DNA of 64,000 nt from Gordonia malaquae NBRC 108250 (GTDB lineage: Bacteria > Actinomycetota > Actinomycetes > Mycobacteriales > Mycobacteriaceae). Numbering within the stretch: the stretch's first letter is position 1; every line of letters begins with the position of its first letter. This document shows, one piece after another, positions 17,718 to 28,169 of this stretch. The DNA is taken from NCBI RefSeq assembly GCF_000344135.1, contig NZ_BAOP01000003.1, positions 186,001 through 250,000 on the forward strand. The letters are read 5' to 3'. Both the position numbers and the translations under genes were made by a program. The notes under the pieces were generated by a model that did no database searches, was not told the origin of the DNA, and worked only from the letters and a program-made list of their open reading frames with translations.

Positions 17718-18050
17718 TCAGCGACTGCGGAGGAACTCGAGGATCTCCGGCGTCGGGCGGTCGACGATGTCGGAGAGTTCGTCGTGCTTGGAGACGTATC
17801 GCGCAACGAGCGGGCACACCGGCACCACACGCAGTCCGGCGGCTCGTGTGTCTGCGAGGGCGTCACGAACCAGAATCGAGCTCAGGCCGCGACCGGAAAA
17901 CTTCTCGTCCAGTTCGGTGTGCGGAAAGATCCGCTGCTCGCCCCGGTCGACGAACTCGGTGAAGCCTGCGAGTTCACCGTCCACGCTGATGTCGTAGCGC
18001 CCCTGGGCGTCGTTGCGAGCGACGGTGATCTGCTCGGTGCTGTCAGTCAT
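17718..18050 (-). CDS. GNAT-like N-acetyltransferase (YjdJ/GTLP type)
   Basis: 110 aa, the size of the smallest GNAT proteins. FPHTELDEKFSGRGLSSIL carries the acetyl-CoA pyrophosphate loop (fSGRGL), then VVPVCPLVARYVSKH with the conserved Cys-Pro and Tyr. These small acetyltransferases resemble yeast and plant GTLP and bacterial YjdJ; substrates are unknown. It follows the pirin gene by 5 nt and is the last gene of a five-gene minus-strand unit. Confidence 0.85.
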   Translation of the reverse strand: MTDSTEQITVARNDAQGRYDISVDGELAGFTEFVDRGEQRIFPHTELDEKFSGRGLSSILVRDALADTRAAGLRVVPVCPLVARYVSKHDELSDIVDRPTPEILEFLRSR

Positions 18051-18055
18051 TCCGA

Positions 18056-19018
18056 TTACCTCTTCCTCGGCTTGAGCCGACTAGTCGGGAGTGGTGGCGC
18101 GGGAATCCGGTCATCCGGCGTCCACCCGTCCACTGTGCCGAAACGCGTTGCGGCGCTCTCCCATTCCTCGCGGTACTCGACGATCTCTTCGTGGGTCCGG
18201 CCGACGAAGTTCCACCACATGATGATGTCCTCGCCGAACGGAGTGCCACCGAGGAGGATCACCCGGGCGACGGTGTCCGACGGGTTCGCCAGCCGGATCG
18301 TGGACACTCCTGGACCGACGTAGGCGAGGTCACCGTGGGCGAGGTCGACATCGTCGACCACCAACTGCTCAGTGTCGAGGAGAAACCCGTGTTCGAAGTC
18401 GGACCGGACCGGCAGCACGACCTCGGTGTGCGGCTCGAGTAGGATCTCCGCGCCGAGCAGCGGCGTCGCGGTGACGATCGGCGACGACGTCCCGACGAGC
18501 TCGCCGATGAAGACCCGCACGCTCCCGGCGTCGCCGAGAGGCGCCGACTCCGGCGCGTGATGCTGGAAACCGTGCGGATCGTCGCGAACTGCGTCGGGCA
18601 GGGCCACCCAGAGCTGAACACCGTGCAGGACCGTTGTCGCGTCGGTCGACATCTCCGAGTGACTGATCCCGTGGCCCGCCGACATGAGGTTGATCTCGCC
18701 GGGTAGCACCATCGCGTGGACTCCGGCGCTGTCGCGGTGTTCGATCTCGCCCTCGAAGAGCCAGCTGACGGTCTGCAGTCCGGTGTGCGGATGCGGGTAG
18801 ACGCGCATACCGCCGCTGTCGGACACCGGATCCGGTCCGTAGTGGTCCGCGAAACACCAGGCGCCGATCATCGAGCGGTCACGGGTCGGCAGCGTTCGAT
18901 TGACGATCATGGCGCGGATCCCGCCGAGGGGAACCTTTCGCGGTGTCACGACGTCCACTCCGGTGGTCGGACGGCCGGAACAGTCGATCTCGCCAGGTTC
19001 TGCGTCGAGGTTGCTCAC
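18056..19018 (-). CDS. Pirin family protein
   Basis: 320-aa bicupin. The N-terminal cupin keeps the pirin signature: GGMRVYPHPHTGLQTVSWLF with metal-binding His-x-His, then EGEIEHRDSAG, AGHGISHSEM and the matching Glu. The C-terminal cupin covers about 190-300. Bacterial pirins include quercetin dioxygenases and regulators of pyruvate metabolism; the role here is open. GTG 19018 is chosen because a TAGTCT -10 box stands 7 nt upstream; the in-frame extension to 19117 lies on the previous gene. Confidence 0.9.
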   Translation of the reverse strand: MSNLDAEPGEIDCSGRPTTGVDVVTPRKVPLGGIRAMIVNRTLPTRDRSMIGAWCFADHYGPDPVSDSGGMRVYPHPHTGLQTVSWLFEGEIEHRDSAGVHAMVLPGEINLMSAGHGISHSEMSTDATTVLHGVQLWVALPDAVRDDPHGFQHHAPESAPLGDAGSVRVFIGELVGTSSPIVTATPLLGAEILLEPHTEVVLPVRSDFEHGFLLDTEQLVVDDVDLAHGDLAYVGPGVSTIRLANPSDTVARVILLGGTPFGEDIIMWWNFVGRTHEEIVEYREEWESAATRFGTVDGWTPDDRIPAPPLPTSRLKPRKR

Positions 19019-19025
19019 GCCGTCG

Positions 19026-19031
19026 AGACTA
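19026..19031 (-). promoter_or_regulatory. -10 box TAGTCT formed by the upstream stop codon
   Basis: On the minus strand TAGTCT is followed by 7 nt and the GTG of the pirin gene. Its TAG is the stop codon of the acyltransferase gene. Confidence 0.45.
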
Positions 19032-20123
19032 GTCCCGATCTGCCGGTCGTGTCGTAGGCACGAGCGGACGCGCCACCACGAGCGAGAGCTTGAACACCAG
19101 GCTCTCCAGAGGTCCACGACCGATGGTCGCCGCCCACGCCGTGCACCCGATGATCACGCCGACGGTGATCGGCCAGAACGGGTGCAGCGCCCGGAACTCG
19201 GTGATGTCGTCCACCGGTCGGATCGCGATCCAGACCCACCAGATCAGGAGGTGTGCGGTGTACGCCGTCAGCGGCATCGAGCCGACGGCGCGGAGCGGGA
19301 GGCTCGCGGCGCGCAGCGGTGTCGCCACCACGAGTGTGCACAGGCCGATGACGACCAGAGCGAAACCTCCCGATCCGAGTGCTTCGCCGACGCCCGACGA
19401 GTGCGGTGCCGAGCTCATCTCGGCGATGCCGTGGTCGGCGGCGATCCCCCCGACGACACCGTCGCCGAGCAGCACGAACAGTGCGCCGACCCCGACGAGC
19501 AGCGCTGCGTCGCCGGTCCGGCGGCGAGTGAGCGCTCGACCTGCGGCCATGCCCGCCGCCAGGAAGCCCGCCCACAACACAAAGGGGAAGTACCAACCGA
19601 TCAGACGGCCTCCGGCGATTGCCGTGTCGCCGTCGGCCGGCCACGGCACAGCGTCGATCGCGGTGAGCAGGAACGGCGCGACCACACCGAGCCCGACGGC
19701 CGTGGCCCACAGGAGGGACGTCCGAAGATGTTGGAGTCCGATGCCGATCAGAAAGAGCACACCGTATGCGGGCAGGATCACCTCGACCGGCAACCCGAGG
19801 AACAGAAGCAGGACACCGGCGGCCCAGATGATCGCCGCGCGGGCGGCCAGCATTCTGTTCGGGCCGGCCGACCCGGCACCGCGGTCACGAGACGGATCAC
19901 CGACCAGGGTGATCGACACACCGGCCAGCATGGCGAAGAGGATCGACGACCGCCCCGTCGCCGCCCCTGCCCACGTCGACGGCGAACTCCATTCGAGGTC
20001 CGGCAACGTCGTCAGGTGGACGGCGAACATGCCGATGACGGCGAGACCGCGTGCGAGGTCCACGCCCGCCAGTCGATCGGTCGCGTCGAGACGCGCAAGG
20101 CTCATACGGGCACCACCGATCAT
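19029..20123 (-). CDS. Heparan-glucosaminide N-acetyltransferase-like / DUF418 membrane protein
   Basis: 364-aa polytopic membrane protein. The N-terminal block DLARGLAVIGMFAVH with the downstream His is the hallmark of the HGSNAT/DUF1624 superfamily, which moves acetyl groups across membranes; the C-terminal half (AYTAHLLIWWVW, FWPITVGVIIGC) resembles DUF418. About ten hydrophobic segments are visible. ATG at 20123 overlaps the Lon-N gene stop (ATGA). Probable acylation of an envelope sugar or lipid; the substrate is unknown. Confidence 0.8.
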   Translation of the reverse strand: MIGGARMSLARLDATDRLAGVDLARGLAVIGMFAVHLTTLPDLEWSSPSTWAGAATGRSSILFAMLAGVSITLVGDPSRDRGAGSAGPNRMLAARAAIIWAAGVLLLFLGLPVEVILPAYGVLFLIGIGLQHLRTSLLWATAVGLGVVAPFLLTAIDAVPWPADGDTAIAGGRLIGWYFPFVLWAGFLAAGMAAGRALTRRRTGDAALLVGVGALFVLLGDGVVGGIAADHGIAEMSSAPHSSGVGEALGSGGFALVVIGLCTLVVATPLRAASLPLRAVGSMPLTAYTAHLLIWWVWIAIRPVDDITEFRALHPFWPITVGVIIGCTAWAATIGRGPLESLVFKLSLVVARPLVPTTRPADRD

Positions 20124-20749
20124 GGTTGCAGTCGGAATCGGAGCGCGGCGATCAGGTCGTCGACCGCCGAGATCAACACGTCGACGCGTGCCGCCGGATC
20201 CGGCGCGGACAACGCCCGATGACGGTCGGCCGCTCCGAGCGGAAGGTCGGACGCCGCACGCCACGACGCCTCTTCACGGTCGGGTCCGCTGTAGTCGACG
20301 GGTTCGGCGAGTTGAGAGGCGATCCACCGCAGTTGTGGATCGAGGCGGCCGCCCTGACCGCACAACAACTGGAGTTGCGCACGGCCACCCGTCAGTGAAT
20401 CCCAGTCGGGTTCACCGCCGGTCTCGTCCGGGAGCCGTCGGGTCGCCGCGCGCGGATACGGGTCGTCCGGCAGCCACTCGTCGACGACGATTCGCTCGAT
20501 ACCCGCGCAGTTCAGCGAATAGCGTCCCGGGCCCGTTTGAGCCCAAGTGTCAACGCGTGCGAGGGTCCCCACGGTTCCCCGCTCGTCGCCGCCTCCGACC
20601 TCCGACCCCCGCTCGATCAGCACGACGCCGAATGTGCGGTCACCTGCGAGCAGGTCGTCGAACATCGCCGCGTAGCGCGGCTCGAAGATGCGTAACGGCA
20701 GAGTCTCTCCCGGCAGCAGCACCGAGCCCAACGGGAACATCGGAGTCAT
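20120..20749 (-). CDS. Lon N-terminal (substrate-binding) domain protein
   Basis: 209-aa stand-alone Lon-N (LON_substr_bdg) protein without ATPase or protease parts. FPLGSVLLPGETLPLRIFEPRY is the classic start of this domain, followed by DRTFGVVLIERGSE and VGTLARV. Such proteins are common in actinobacteria; they may recognise misfolded proteins, but the function is not established. Coupled by 4-nt overlaps to the VOC gene upstream and the acyltransferase downstream. Confidence 0.88.
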   Translation of the reverse strand: MTPMFPLGSVLLPGETLPLRIFEPRYAAMFDDLLAGDRTFGVVLIERGSEVGGGDERGTVGTLARVDTWAQTGPGRYSLNCAGIERIVVDEWLPDDPYPRAATRRLPDETGGEPDWDSLTGGRAQLQLLCGQGGRLDPQLRWIASQLAEPVDYSGPDREEASWRAASDLPLGAADRHRALSAPDPAARVDVLISAVDDLIAALRFRLQP

Positions 20750-21438
20750 GGCTTGGGCGTCTGTTCGATCAGCAGGGTCGGCGTCCCGAACGCGCGATCG
20801 CGAAGTGTGCAGACGCGGGTGCCCGGTTTGCGCCCGATCCGGACTTCACTGACGTCGAGTCCGGCGTCGACGAGGCGGTGTTGTTCGGCGTCGATGTCGT
20901 CGACGAGCCATGCGACTCCCCCGAATCGGTCGCGGTCGGCCATCGACGGTCCCGCCACGACTTCGACGATCACCGACGAGGTCCGGAAGAACAGCTGGGC
21001 GACGCCTTCGGCGATCTGACGGTCCAGCCGCAAGTCCATCCCGAGCCTGCCCGCGTAGAGCGCAACCGCGGCGTCCACATCGTGGTGATACATCACGACG
21101 TGGTCCACACGCGGGCCGTCGCCGCGACCGTTGCGGACGGTGATCCCCACCGGCTCCACGCCTTCGAGTTCGTACGACGTCTCGTCGCGAAGAACCGCGG
21201 CGAGTCCACGTCGGCCGAGCAGTCTGACACTCTCGTGCAGATCCGCGACAGCGAAGTCGACGGCCGCCTCGGCATCTCCGGGCAGCAACTCCACGCGGCC
21301 GTTTCCGAATGTCCAGACTCCCGCGTCGAACGGCTCGCCGAGCAGTATTCGATACGCGTCGGACGATGCCGCCATGTCGGAGACGGGAATCCCGAGGACG
21401 ACGTCGGACGTGCGGAGAGGATCAGTCGAAATGCTCAC
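20746..21438 (-). CDS. VOC (glyoxalase/HPPD-like) superfamily protein
   Basis: 230-aa two-module vicinal-oxygen-chelate protein. The second module is the clearest: VDHVVMYHHDVDAAVALYAG...LGMDLRLD, with metal-type His, then FFRTSSVIVEVVAG as the Glu-bearing strand and FGGVAWLVDDIDAEQHRL. The first module is shorter and degenerate. It resembles the HPPD-like group that cleaves C-C bonds or binds aromatic acids; no substrate is indicated. GTG 21438 is preferred; the 17-codon extension upstream looks non-coding. First gene of the minus-strand operon. Confidence 0.78.
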   Translation of the reverse strand: MSISTDPLRTSDVVLGIPVSDMAASSDAYRILLGEPFDAGVWTFGNGRVELLPGDAEAAVDFAVADLHESVRLLGRRGLAAVLRDETSYELEGVEPVGITVRNGRGDGPRVDHVVMYHHDVDAAVALYAGRLGMDLRLDRQIAEGVAQLFFRTSSVIVEVVAGPSMADRDRFGGVAWLVDDIDAEQHRLVDAGLDVSEVRIGRKPGTRVCTLRDRAFGTPTLLIEQTPKP

Positions 21439-21545
21439 GGCGCTAATCGTTGCACAACCGGCGATCAACCTCGGGTGTCGTGTGCTCACGCGTCGTACGC
21501 TGCAGGTATCTTCATCGTGAATCTCTCGAATACGAAGGAGGCGGC

Positions 21546-23306
21546 GTGGTCACTGACGACGCAGCCGGAACGGATGCTCCGGAGCCGACCGACCCGCTCG
21601 ACACCGCTTCTGAGACGGAGGCCGCTGAGCCGTCCCCCGCATCCGGTGCGCGCAGCCGAGTCGCGACCTGGACGAGCGACTACGTGAGCCGCCTGTCGTA
21701 CACCGGAGCCGTCCTCGCGACGCTGTTCCTCTGGCTGTCGACGACGCCGTCGCTGTTGCCTCGCGGCCCGTTGTTCCAGGGAGTGGTCGCCGCAGGCGCG
21801 GCGGCCATCGGGTACGGGCTCGGAGCCTTCTTCGCATGGTTCGCGCGGTACCTCGTCTCTCGACAAGAGGCGTGGCCTCGCCCGAGCCGGATCTGGTGGA
21901 TCGGACTCGGCGTCGTCGCCTCCGTCGGCACGGTGGTCGCGTTGTACTGGTTCCACCGATGGCAGGACGAACTCCGCGACCTGATGGGAGTCGATCACCT
22001 CACGTGGACGTCGTATCCGCAGATCGCGATCATCGCCGTCATCGTGTTCGCGATCCTCGTCGGTGTCGGTCAGGCCTGGGGCGCTCTCGTTCGGTTCATC
22101 GCCCGAAAGCTGACAGCCCACATCCCTCCACGCATCTCGGGAGCCGTCGCGGCACTCGTAGTCATCTTGGTCAGTATCTTCGTCGTGAACGGCGTGGTGA
22201 CCAACTACGGCATGAAGGCGCTGAACGAGACGTTCGCCGCCGTGAACGACGAATCGACTCCGGACTCGTCACCTCCGTCGTCCCCCTTGAAATCCGGCAG
22301 TCCCGAATCGCTGGTGAGCTGGGAGAGCCTCGGCCGACAGGGCCGAGCGTTCGTCTCGACCGGGCCGACCAAGGAGGAGATCGGCGAGTTCAACCACAAG
22401 CCCGCACTCGAACCGATCCGCGTGTACGCAGGTCTCGAATCGGCGCCCACCATTGCCGAAGCCGCGACTCTGGCCGCCGATGAGCTGGTTCGAGCGGGCG
22501 GTCTCACCCGCAAGGTGATCGCGGTCGCGTCGACCACCGGCACCGGGTGGATCAATCGAGCCAACCCCGACTCCATCGAGTACATGTACAACGGCGACAC
22601 CGCGATCGTCGGCATGCAGTACTCCACTCTGCCGAGTTGGCTGTCGTTCATCGTCGATCAGGAGCGCGCACGCCAGGCCGGTCGAGCCCTCTTCGAAGCC
22701 GTCGACCGACGTGTCCGGGACATCCCCGAGGCGACGCGGCCGAAGATCGTCGTCTTCGGCGAGAGCCTCGGCTCGTTCGCCGCGGAGGCCCCGTTCGGTT
22801 CGATCCCGACGATGTCCGCACGCACCGACGGCGCTCTGCTGACCGGCCCGACGTTCAGCAACACACTGTGGCGAGACACGACGAACGGCCGCGACTCGGG
22901 CTCCCCGGAGTACCTGCCGATCTTCGACAACGGTGATCAGGTCCGGTTCATCATGGACCCCGCCGACCTCGACCGCCCGGCGGGCCAGCCGTGGACCAAG
23001 GGACGCATCGTCTACCTCCAGCATCCCTCCGATCCGATCTCCTGGTGGTCTCCGGATCTGCTGTTCGACGAACCGGACTGGCTTCGTGAGCAGCGCGGCC
23101 CGGACGTGCTCGATTCGACGACGTGGTTCCCGATCTTGACGTTCCTGCAGGTCGCTGCGGATATGGCCGTGTCGGTGGACGTCCCCGACGGCCACGGCCA
23201 CAACTATCTGGCGGCGATTCCGAAGGCGTGGGCGCAGATCCTCGAACCGCCCGGCTGGACGAATGAGGACACGATCCGACTTCTCCCCCGCCTGACCCGC
23301 GACTAA
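21546..23306 (+). CDS. Membrane-anchored alpha/beta-hydrolase (Abhydrolase_9 family)
   Basis: 586 aa. An acidic N-terminal tail is followed by about four membrane segments (roughly 55-215), then an extracellular or periplasmic hydrolase domain with nucleophile motif GESLGS (Ser407), downstream Asp and the HGHNY His block. This matches the PF15420/PF10081 pair of actinobacterial membrane hydrolases, proposed to act on envelope lipids. GTG 21546 is set by AAGGAGG at 21535-21541. Stands alone; the next gene has its own leaderless promoter. Confidence 0.85.
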   Translation: MVTDDAAGTDAPEPTDPLDTASETEAAEPSPASGARSRVATWTSDYVSRLSYTGAVLATLFLWLSTTPSLLPRGPLFQGVVAAGAAAIGYGLGAFFAWFARYLVSRQEAWPRPSRIWWIGLGVVASVGTVVALYWFHRWQDELRDLMGVDHLTWTSYPQIAIIAVIVFAILVGVGQAWGALVRFIARKLTAHIPPRISGAVAALVVILVSIFVVNGVVTNYGMKALNETFAAVNDESTPDSSPPSSPLKSGSPESLVSWESLGRQGRAFVSTGPTKEEIGEFNHKPALEPIRVYAGLESAPTIAEAATLAADELVRAGGLTRKVIAVASTTGTGWINRANPDSIEYMYNGDTAIVGMQYSTLPSWLSFIVDQERARQAGRALFEAVDRRVRDIPEATRPKIVVFGESLGSFAAEAPFGSIPTMSARTDGALLTGPTFSNTLWRDTTNGRDSGSPEYLPIFDNGDQVRFIMDPADLDRPAGQPWTKGRIVYLQHPSDPISWWSPDLLFDEPDWLREQRGPDVLDSTTWFPILTFLQVAADMAVSVDVPDGHGHNYLAAIPKAWAQILEPPGWTNEDTIRLLPRLTRD

Positions 23307-23319
23307 ATCTACCGGCGAG

Positions 23320-23325
23320 TAACAT
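23320..23325 (+). promoter_or_regulatory. -10 box TAACAT, leaderless start
   Basis: TAACAT, 7 nt, then ATG 23333. No ribosome-binding sequence precedes the ATG. Confidence 0.5.
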
Positions 23326-23332
23326 TCGAGAA

Positions 23333-24190
23333 ATGAGCGAGATGAGCATCCCCGAATACCGCGACAGCGACCAGTACAAGGCGTTCGACGTGACTGTCGC
23401 CGACCACGTCGCCGAGGTGACCTTGATCGGTCCCACCAAGGGCAACGCGATGGGCCCGGACTTCTGGGCCGAGCTCGTTCCCCTGTTCCAGGGCATCGAC
23501 ACCGACCCCGACGTCCGCGCGGTGGTCCTGACCGGCTCGGGCAAGAACTTCTCGTTCGGCCTCGACCTTCCGGCGATGGCCGGCGACTTCGGTCCGGTGC
23601 TCGGCGGCGACGGCAAGGCGGCCAAGGCCCGTACCGACTTCCACAACATGATCGGCCGCATGCAGGCGGGCATCAACGCGGTGGCCGACTGCCGCAAGCC
23701 CGTCATCGCCGCGGTCCAGGGCTGGTGCATCGGCGGCGGCGTCGACCTGATCACCGCCGCGGACATCCGCATCGCCAGCGCCGACGCCAAGTTCAGCGTC
23801 CGCGAGGTGCGCGTCGCGATCGTCGCCGACATGGGATCGCTCGCGCGCCTCCCCCTGATCATCGGCGACGGCCACACCCGCGACCTTGCCCTGACCGGCA
23901 AGGACATCGACGCGGCACGCGCGGAGAAGATCGGTCTCGTCACCGACGTCTTCGACACCCCCGAGTCACTGCTCGACGCCGCACGCGCGAAGGGCGCCGA
24001 GATCGCGGCACTTCCGCCGCTCGTCGTCCAGGGCACGATGAACGTGCTGGACCACTCACGCCGCTCCCGCGTCGACGAGAGCCTGCGCTACGTCGCGACG
24101 TGGAACGCCGCTTTCCTCCCCAGCAACGACCTCGGCGAAGCCATCGCCTCGGTCTTCGAGAAGCGTCCCCCGCAGTTCAAGGGCGAATAG
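23333..24190 (+). CDS. Crotonase, probable delta3,5-delta2,4-dienoyl-CoA isomerase
   Basis: 285-aa enoyl-CoA hydratase/isomerase-superfamily protein. Oxyanion-hole elements are GKNFSFGLDL and GWCIGGGVDL. The acid residues Asp138, Glu158 and Asp166 have the same 20- and 8-residue spacing as the catalytic Asp/Glu/Asp of dienoyl-CoA isomerase (ECH1), within FSVREVRVAIVADMGSLARL. This predicts isomerisation of 3,5- to 2,4-dienoyl-CoA in the oxidation of unsaturated fatty acids, rather than simple hydration. A second ATG 9 nt downstream is possible, but the first fits the leaderless promoter. Confidence 0.87.
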   Translation: MSEMSIPEYRDSDQYKAFDVTVADHVAEVTLIGPTKGNAMGPDFWAELVPLFQGIDTDPDVRAVVLTGSGKNFSFGLDLPAMAGDFGPVLGGDGKAAKARTDFHNMIGRMQAGINAVADCRKPVIAAVQGWCIGGGVDLITAADIRIASADAKFSVREVRVAIVADMGSLARLPLIIGDGHTRDLALTGKDIDAARAEKIGLVTDVFDTPESLLDAARAKGAEIAALPPLVVQGTMNVLDHSRRSRVDESLRYVATWNAAFLPSNDLGEAIASVFEKRPPQFKGE

Positions 24191-24215
24191 GTCCCTTCCC
24201 GCACCAGTTCTCTAT

Positions 24216-24282
24216 TCACGCCTGATGCGCTGATTCCCGCTAATTGTCAGACAATTAGCGGGAATCGACGCATCAGGCGTGA
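24216..24282. repeat. 67-bp near-perfect palindrome
   Basis: 33-nt arms (24216-24248 and 24250-24282) around a single A, with only an adjacent CT/TC pair mismatched. The inner part (TTCCCGCTAATTGTC) is AT-richer than the surroundings. It may terminate the crotonase transcript but is far longer than needed and has no T-tract. Confidence 0.85.
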
Positions 24283-24302
24283 GTTCGATGAGGCTGTCGT
24301 AA

Positions 24303-24941
24303 CGAGCAGGACGGCGGGGCGTCGACCTGCTCACGCTCGACAATCTCCCGCAGTGCCTCTACACAAGCGGACATGCTCGAAATCGGCACGACCTCGACGG
24401 TGACGTCGAGTACCCGGACGACGACTCGCCCACGGCTCTGTACTCCTACGAAGCAGCCGTCATCCGAACGGCTCTGCATGTCCTGCACGATCCCGGACGA
24501 GCCGAGCCGTGGGAATCGCTCGCAGCCGACCCGACTGACACCACGGTGGTCGACGCCCTCGCGGGGTTGAACCGCCAGCCGGAACGACTGTTCGAGACGA
24601 CGCACGTCGTCCAACGCGCGCAGGTCCCCACGCCGGCAGACCTTCTCGCGAGCATCCCGAACGGATACTTCGAGGGCGACTGGTCGCCGTTCGCAAGCCA
24701 TACGGTCGCGCGTCGAATGCACGACCAGCACGGCTACGCGTTGATCGGTGTCGGAGCGTCGACGCTCGCGTTCCACCGGACGGCAGCCGCATCTCCCGAC
24801 CCGACAGCGCTGATCGCCGACGTGCAGCACCTGTACGGCGCCGCGGACTCCCCCGCGTGGGACGAGGTCCGCGACGCCGTGACCGACTCGCCGATCCTCG
24901 TCCTCGGGTACGCCGAGGACTTCGTCGAACTCGCCGACTAG
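24303..24941 (+). pseudogene. Headless open frame, probable 5'-truncated gene
   Basis: The frame is open for 212 codons from just after the TAA at 24300-24302 to the stop at 24941 and has protein-like composition and high GC3 throughout (for example GDVEYPDDDSPTALYSYEAA and GYFEGDWSPF). No ATG, GTG or TTG occurs in frame before GTG 24546, which would give a 131-aa protein and waste about 80 coding-like residues. I recognise no family. The upstream limit falls 20 bp from the 67-bp palindrome, suggesting the 5' end was lost or replaced there. The stop overlaps the convergent Ddn-like gene by 4 nt. Confidence 0.5.
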
Positions 24942-25404
24942 CTCGGCGAGAGCCGGAAGAGGGGAATCGTGCGGTCGGTCCGCTGTTCGTAGAGAGTGAA
25001 GTTCGGCCAGACGCCGAGCAGACAGTCCCACGCCCGGGCGCGGTCCTCTCCCGACAGCTCGGTGGCCGTCATCGGCACATCGACACCCTTGACGCGCAGT
25101 GTTCCGCTTGCGGCGGCACGCATGTTGAACACCCACGCCGGACTCTTCGGGCCACCGAAGTACGACCCGGCGACGATCCAGTCGTCGCCGTCGGGCGCGG
25201 CGAGCACCGTCGTCGTCCGCGGCTCGCCGCTCTTGCGGCCCACGACGGTGAACGTCACGCTCGGCAGACTCGCAATCCACAGCAGGTCGATCCGACCCCG
25301 GCTGATCCGCTGGATCCACCCGTCGACCTTGACGATCTTCGGGAGATACGGCGGCAGCCAGGGCCAGGATCCGATCCAGATCGCGGCCCGCGTGATGATC
25401 GACA

Positions 25405-25405
<1 letters not shown>
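24938..25405 (-). CDS. Ddn-like deazaflavin (F420)-dependent nitroreductase-family protein
   Basis: 155 aa. After an amphipathic N-terminal stretch, the split-barrel core shows TFTVVGRKSGEPRTTTVLAA, DDWIVAGSYFGGPKSPAWVFN and MRAAASGTLRV, the blocks of the F420-dependent FDOR-B/DUF385 group that includes Ddn of M. tuberculosis. Such enzymes reduce quinones and nitro compounds with reduced F420. ATG overlaps the htpG stop (TGATG), so it is probably co-translated with the chaperone gene. The substrate is not predictable. Confidence 0.85.
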
Positions 25406-27318
<1,913 letters not shown>

Positions 27319-27394
27319 GGCAGTACTCCTTTCGTACCCTCGGTCGGAGGGCATCGGCTGATCGGCACAGAACAGTTTACTGACCCTCGACGCG

Positions 27395-27400
27395 TACTGT
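27395..27400 (+). promoter_or_regulatory. -10 box TACTGT, leaderless start
   Basis: TACTGT, 7 nt, then GTG 27408. Favours this start over the GTG at 27399, which would overlap the -10 box. Confidence 0.45.
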
Positions 27401-27407
27401 GGAGCAC

Positions 27408-28163
27408 GTGTCCGGCATACCGAGCGCCTTGTTCGTCCACGCCCACCCCGACGACGAATCGTTGTGGACAGGCGGGACCATCGCCGCCCACATCGCCCGC
27501 GGCGGCGACGCCGACCTCATCACCTGTACGTGGGCTCCCGGGACGGTCCGGCACAGTGAACTCTGTGACGCCGCCAGAGAACTCGGCCTCCCCCGGCCAC
27601 CGATCGCACTCGGGTACGCCGACAGCTTCGTCCCCGAGTCGGCACCCGACGCGCCGTCGATCATCGACGTTCCGTTCGACGAGGAGGTCGGCGTGCTCGT
27701 CGACCACATCCGACGTGTCAGACCGGACGTCATCGTCACGTACGACGCGTTCGGCATCTACGGCCACCGCGACCACATTCACGTCAACCGACTCGTCTGC
27801 GCTGCCGCCGACGCCGCGAATCTCGTCCACTACCGACCGGAGACCGGCGACCCGTGGCAGGTGAAATCACTGTACTTCGCGACGATTCCGGTCAGCGTCG
27901 TCGACGAAGTGAGCCCGCATCTGCCCGAAGCGTCTCACCTTCCACTCATCGGCACACCTGACGAGCAGGTGTCGGTGACCCTCGACCTCCAGGCGCACAT
28001 CGGCGCCAAGATCCGCGCGATCACCTCGCACCGCACGGAGATGGCGCGCAGCGCGTCGATGAAGGGCTTCGCCTCGCTGCCCCGTGATCAACAACGTCAG
28101 TTCCTCGCGTGGGAGTCGTACCTGCGCCGCGACCTCGTCCCCGGCGGAGCCGACCTCGGCTGA
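27408..28163 (+). CDS. PIG-L family zinc deacetylase (MshB/Mca-like)
   Basis: 251 aa. AHPDDE at 12-17 gives the zinc-binding His13 and Asp16 with catalytic Asp15; GHRDH at 119-123 provides the third zinc ligand. The family deacetylates N-acetylglucosamine-type groups; in mycothiol-making bacteria the paralogues MshB and Mca process GlcNAc-inositol and mycothiol conjugates. Sequence alone does not decide which this is. GTG 27408 is used because of the promoter spacing; GTG 27399 would add three residues. Convergent with recD, 6 bp away. Confidence 0.85.
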   Translation: MSGIPSALFVHAHPDDESLWTGGTIAAHIARGGDADLITCTWAPGTVRHSELCDAARELGLPRPPIALGYADSFVPESAPDAPSIIDVPFDEEVGVLVDHIRRVRPDVIVTYDAFGIYGHRDHIHVNRLVCAAADAANLVHYRPETGDPWQVKSLYFATIPVSVVDEVSPHLPEASHLPLIGTPDEQVSVTLDLQAHIGAKIRAITSHRTEMARSASMKGFASLPRDQQRQFLAWESYLRRDLVPGGADLG

Positions 28164-28169
28164 CCGGGT

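Noticed and set aside
24273-25319. Minus-strand frame over the headless gene and Ddn-like gene
   Set aside because: Covers the Ddn-like gene in another frame. The 3' part has a plausible-looking stretch ending in the palindrome, but the plus-strand frame has better third-position GC and fewer oddities.
27337-27407. HspR or CIRCE operator upstream of htpG
   Set aside because: Neither CTTGAGT-N7-ACTCAAG nor the CIRCE dyad can be found; only a short GC hairpin is present.
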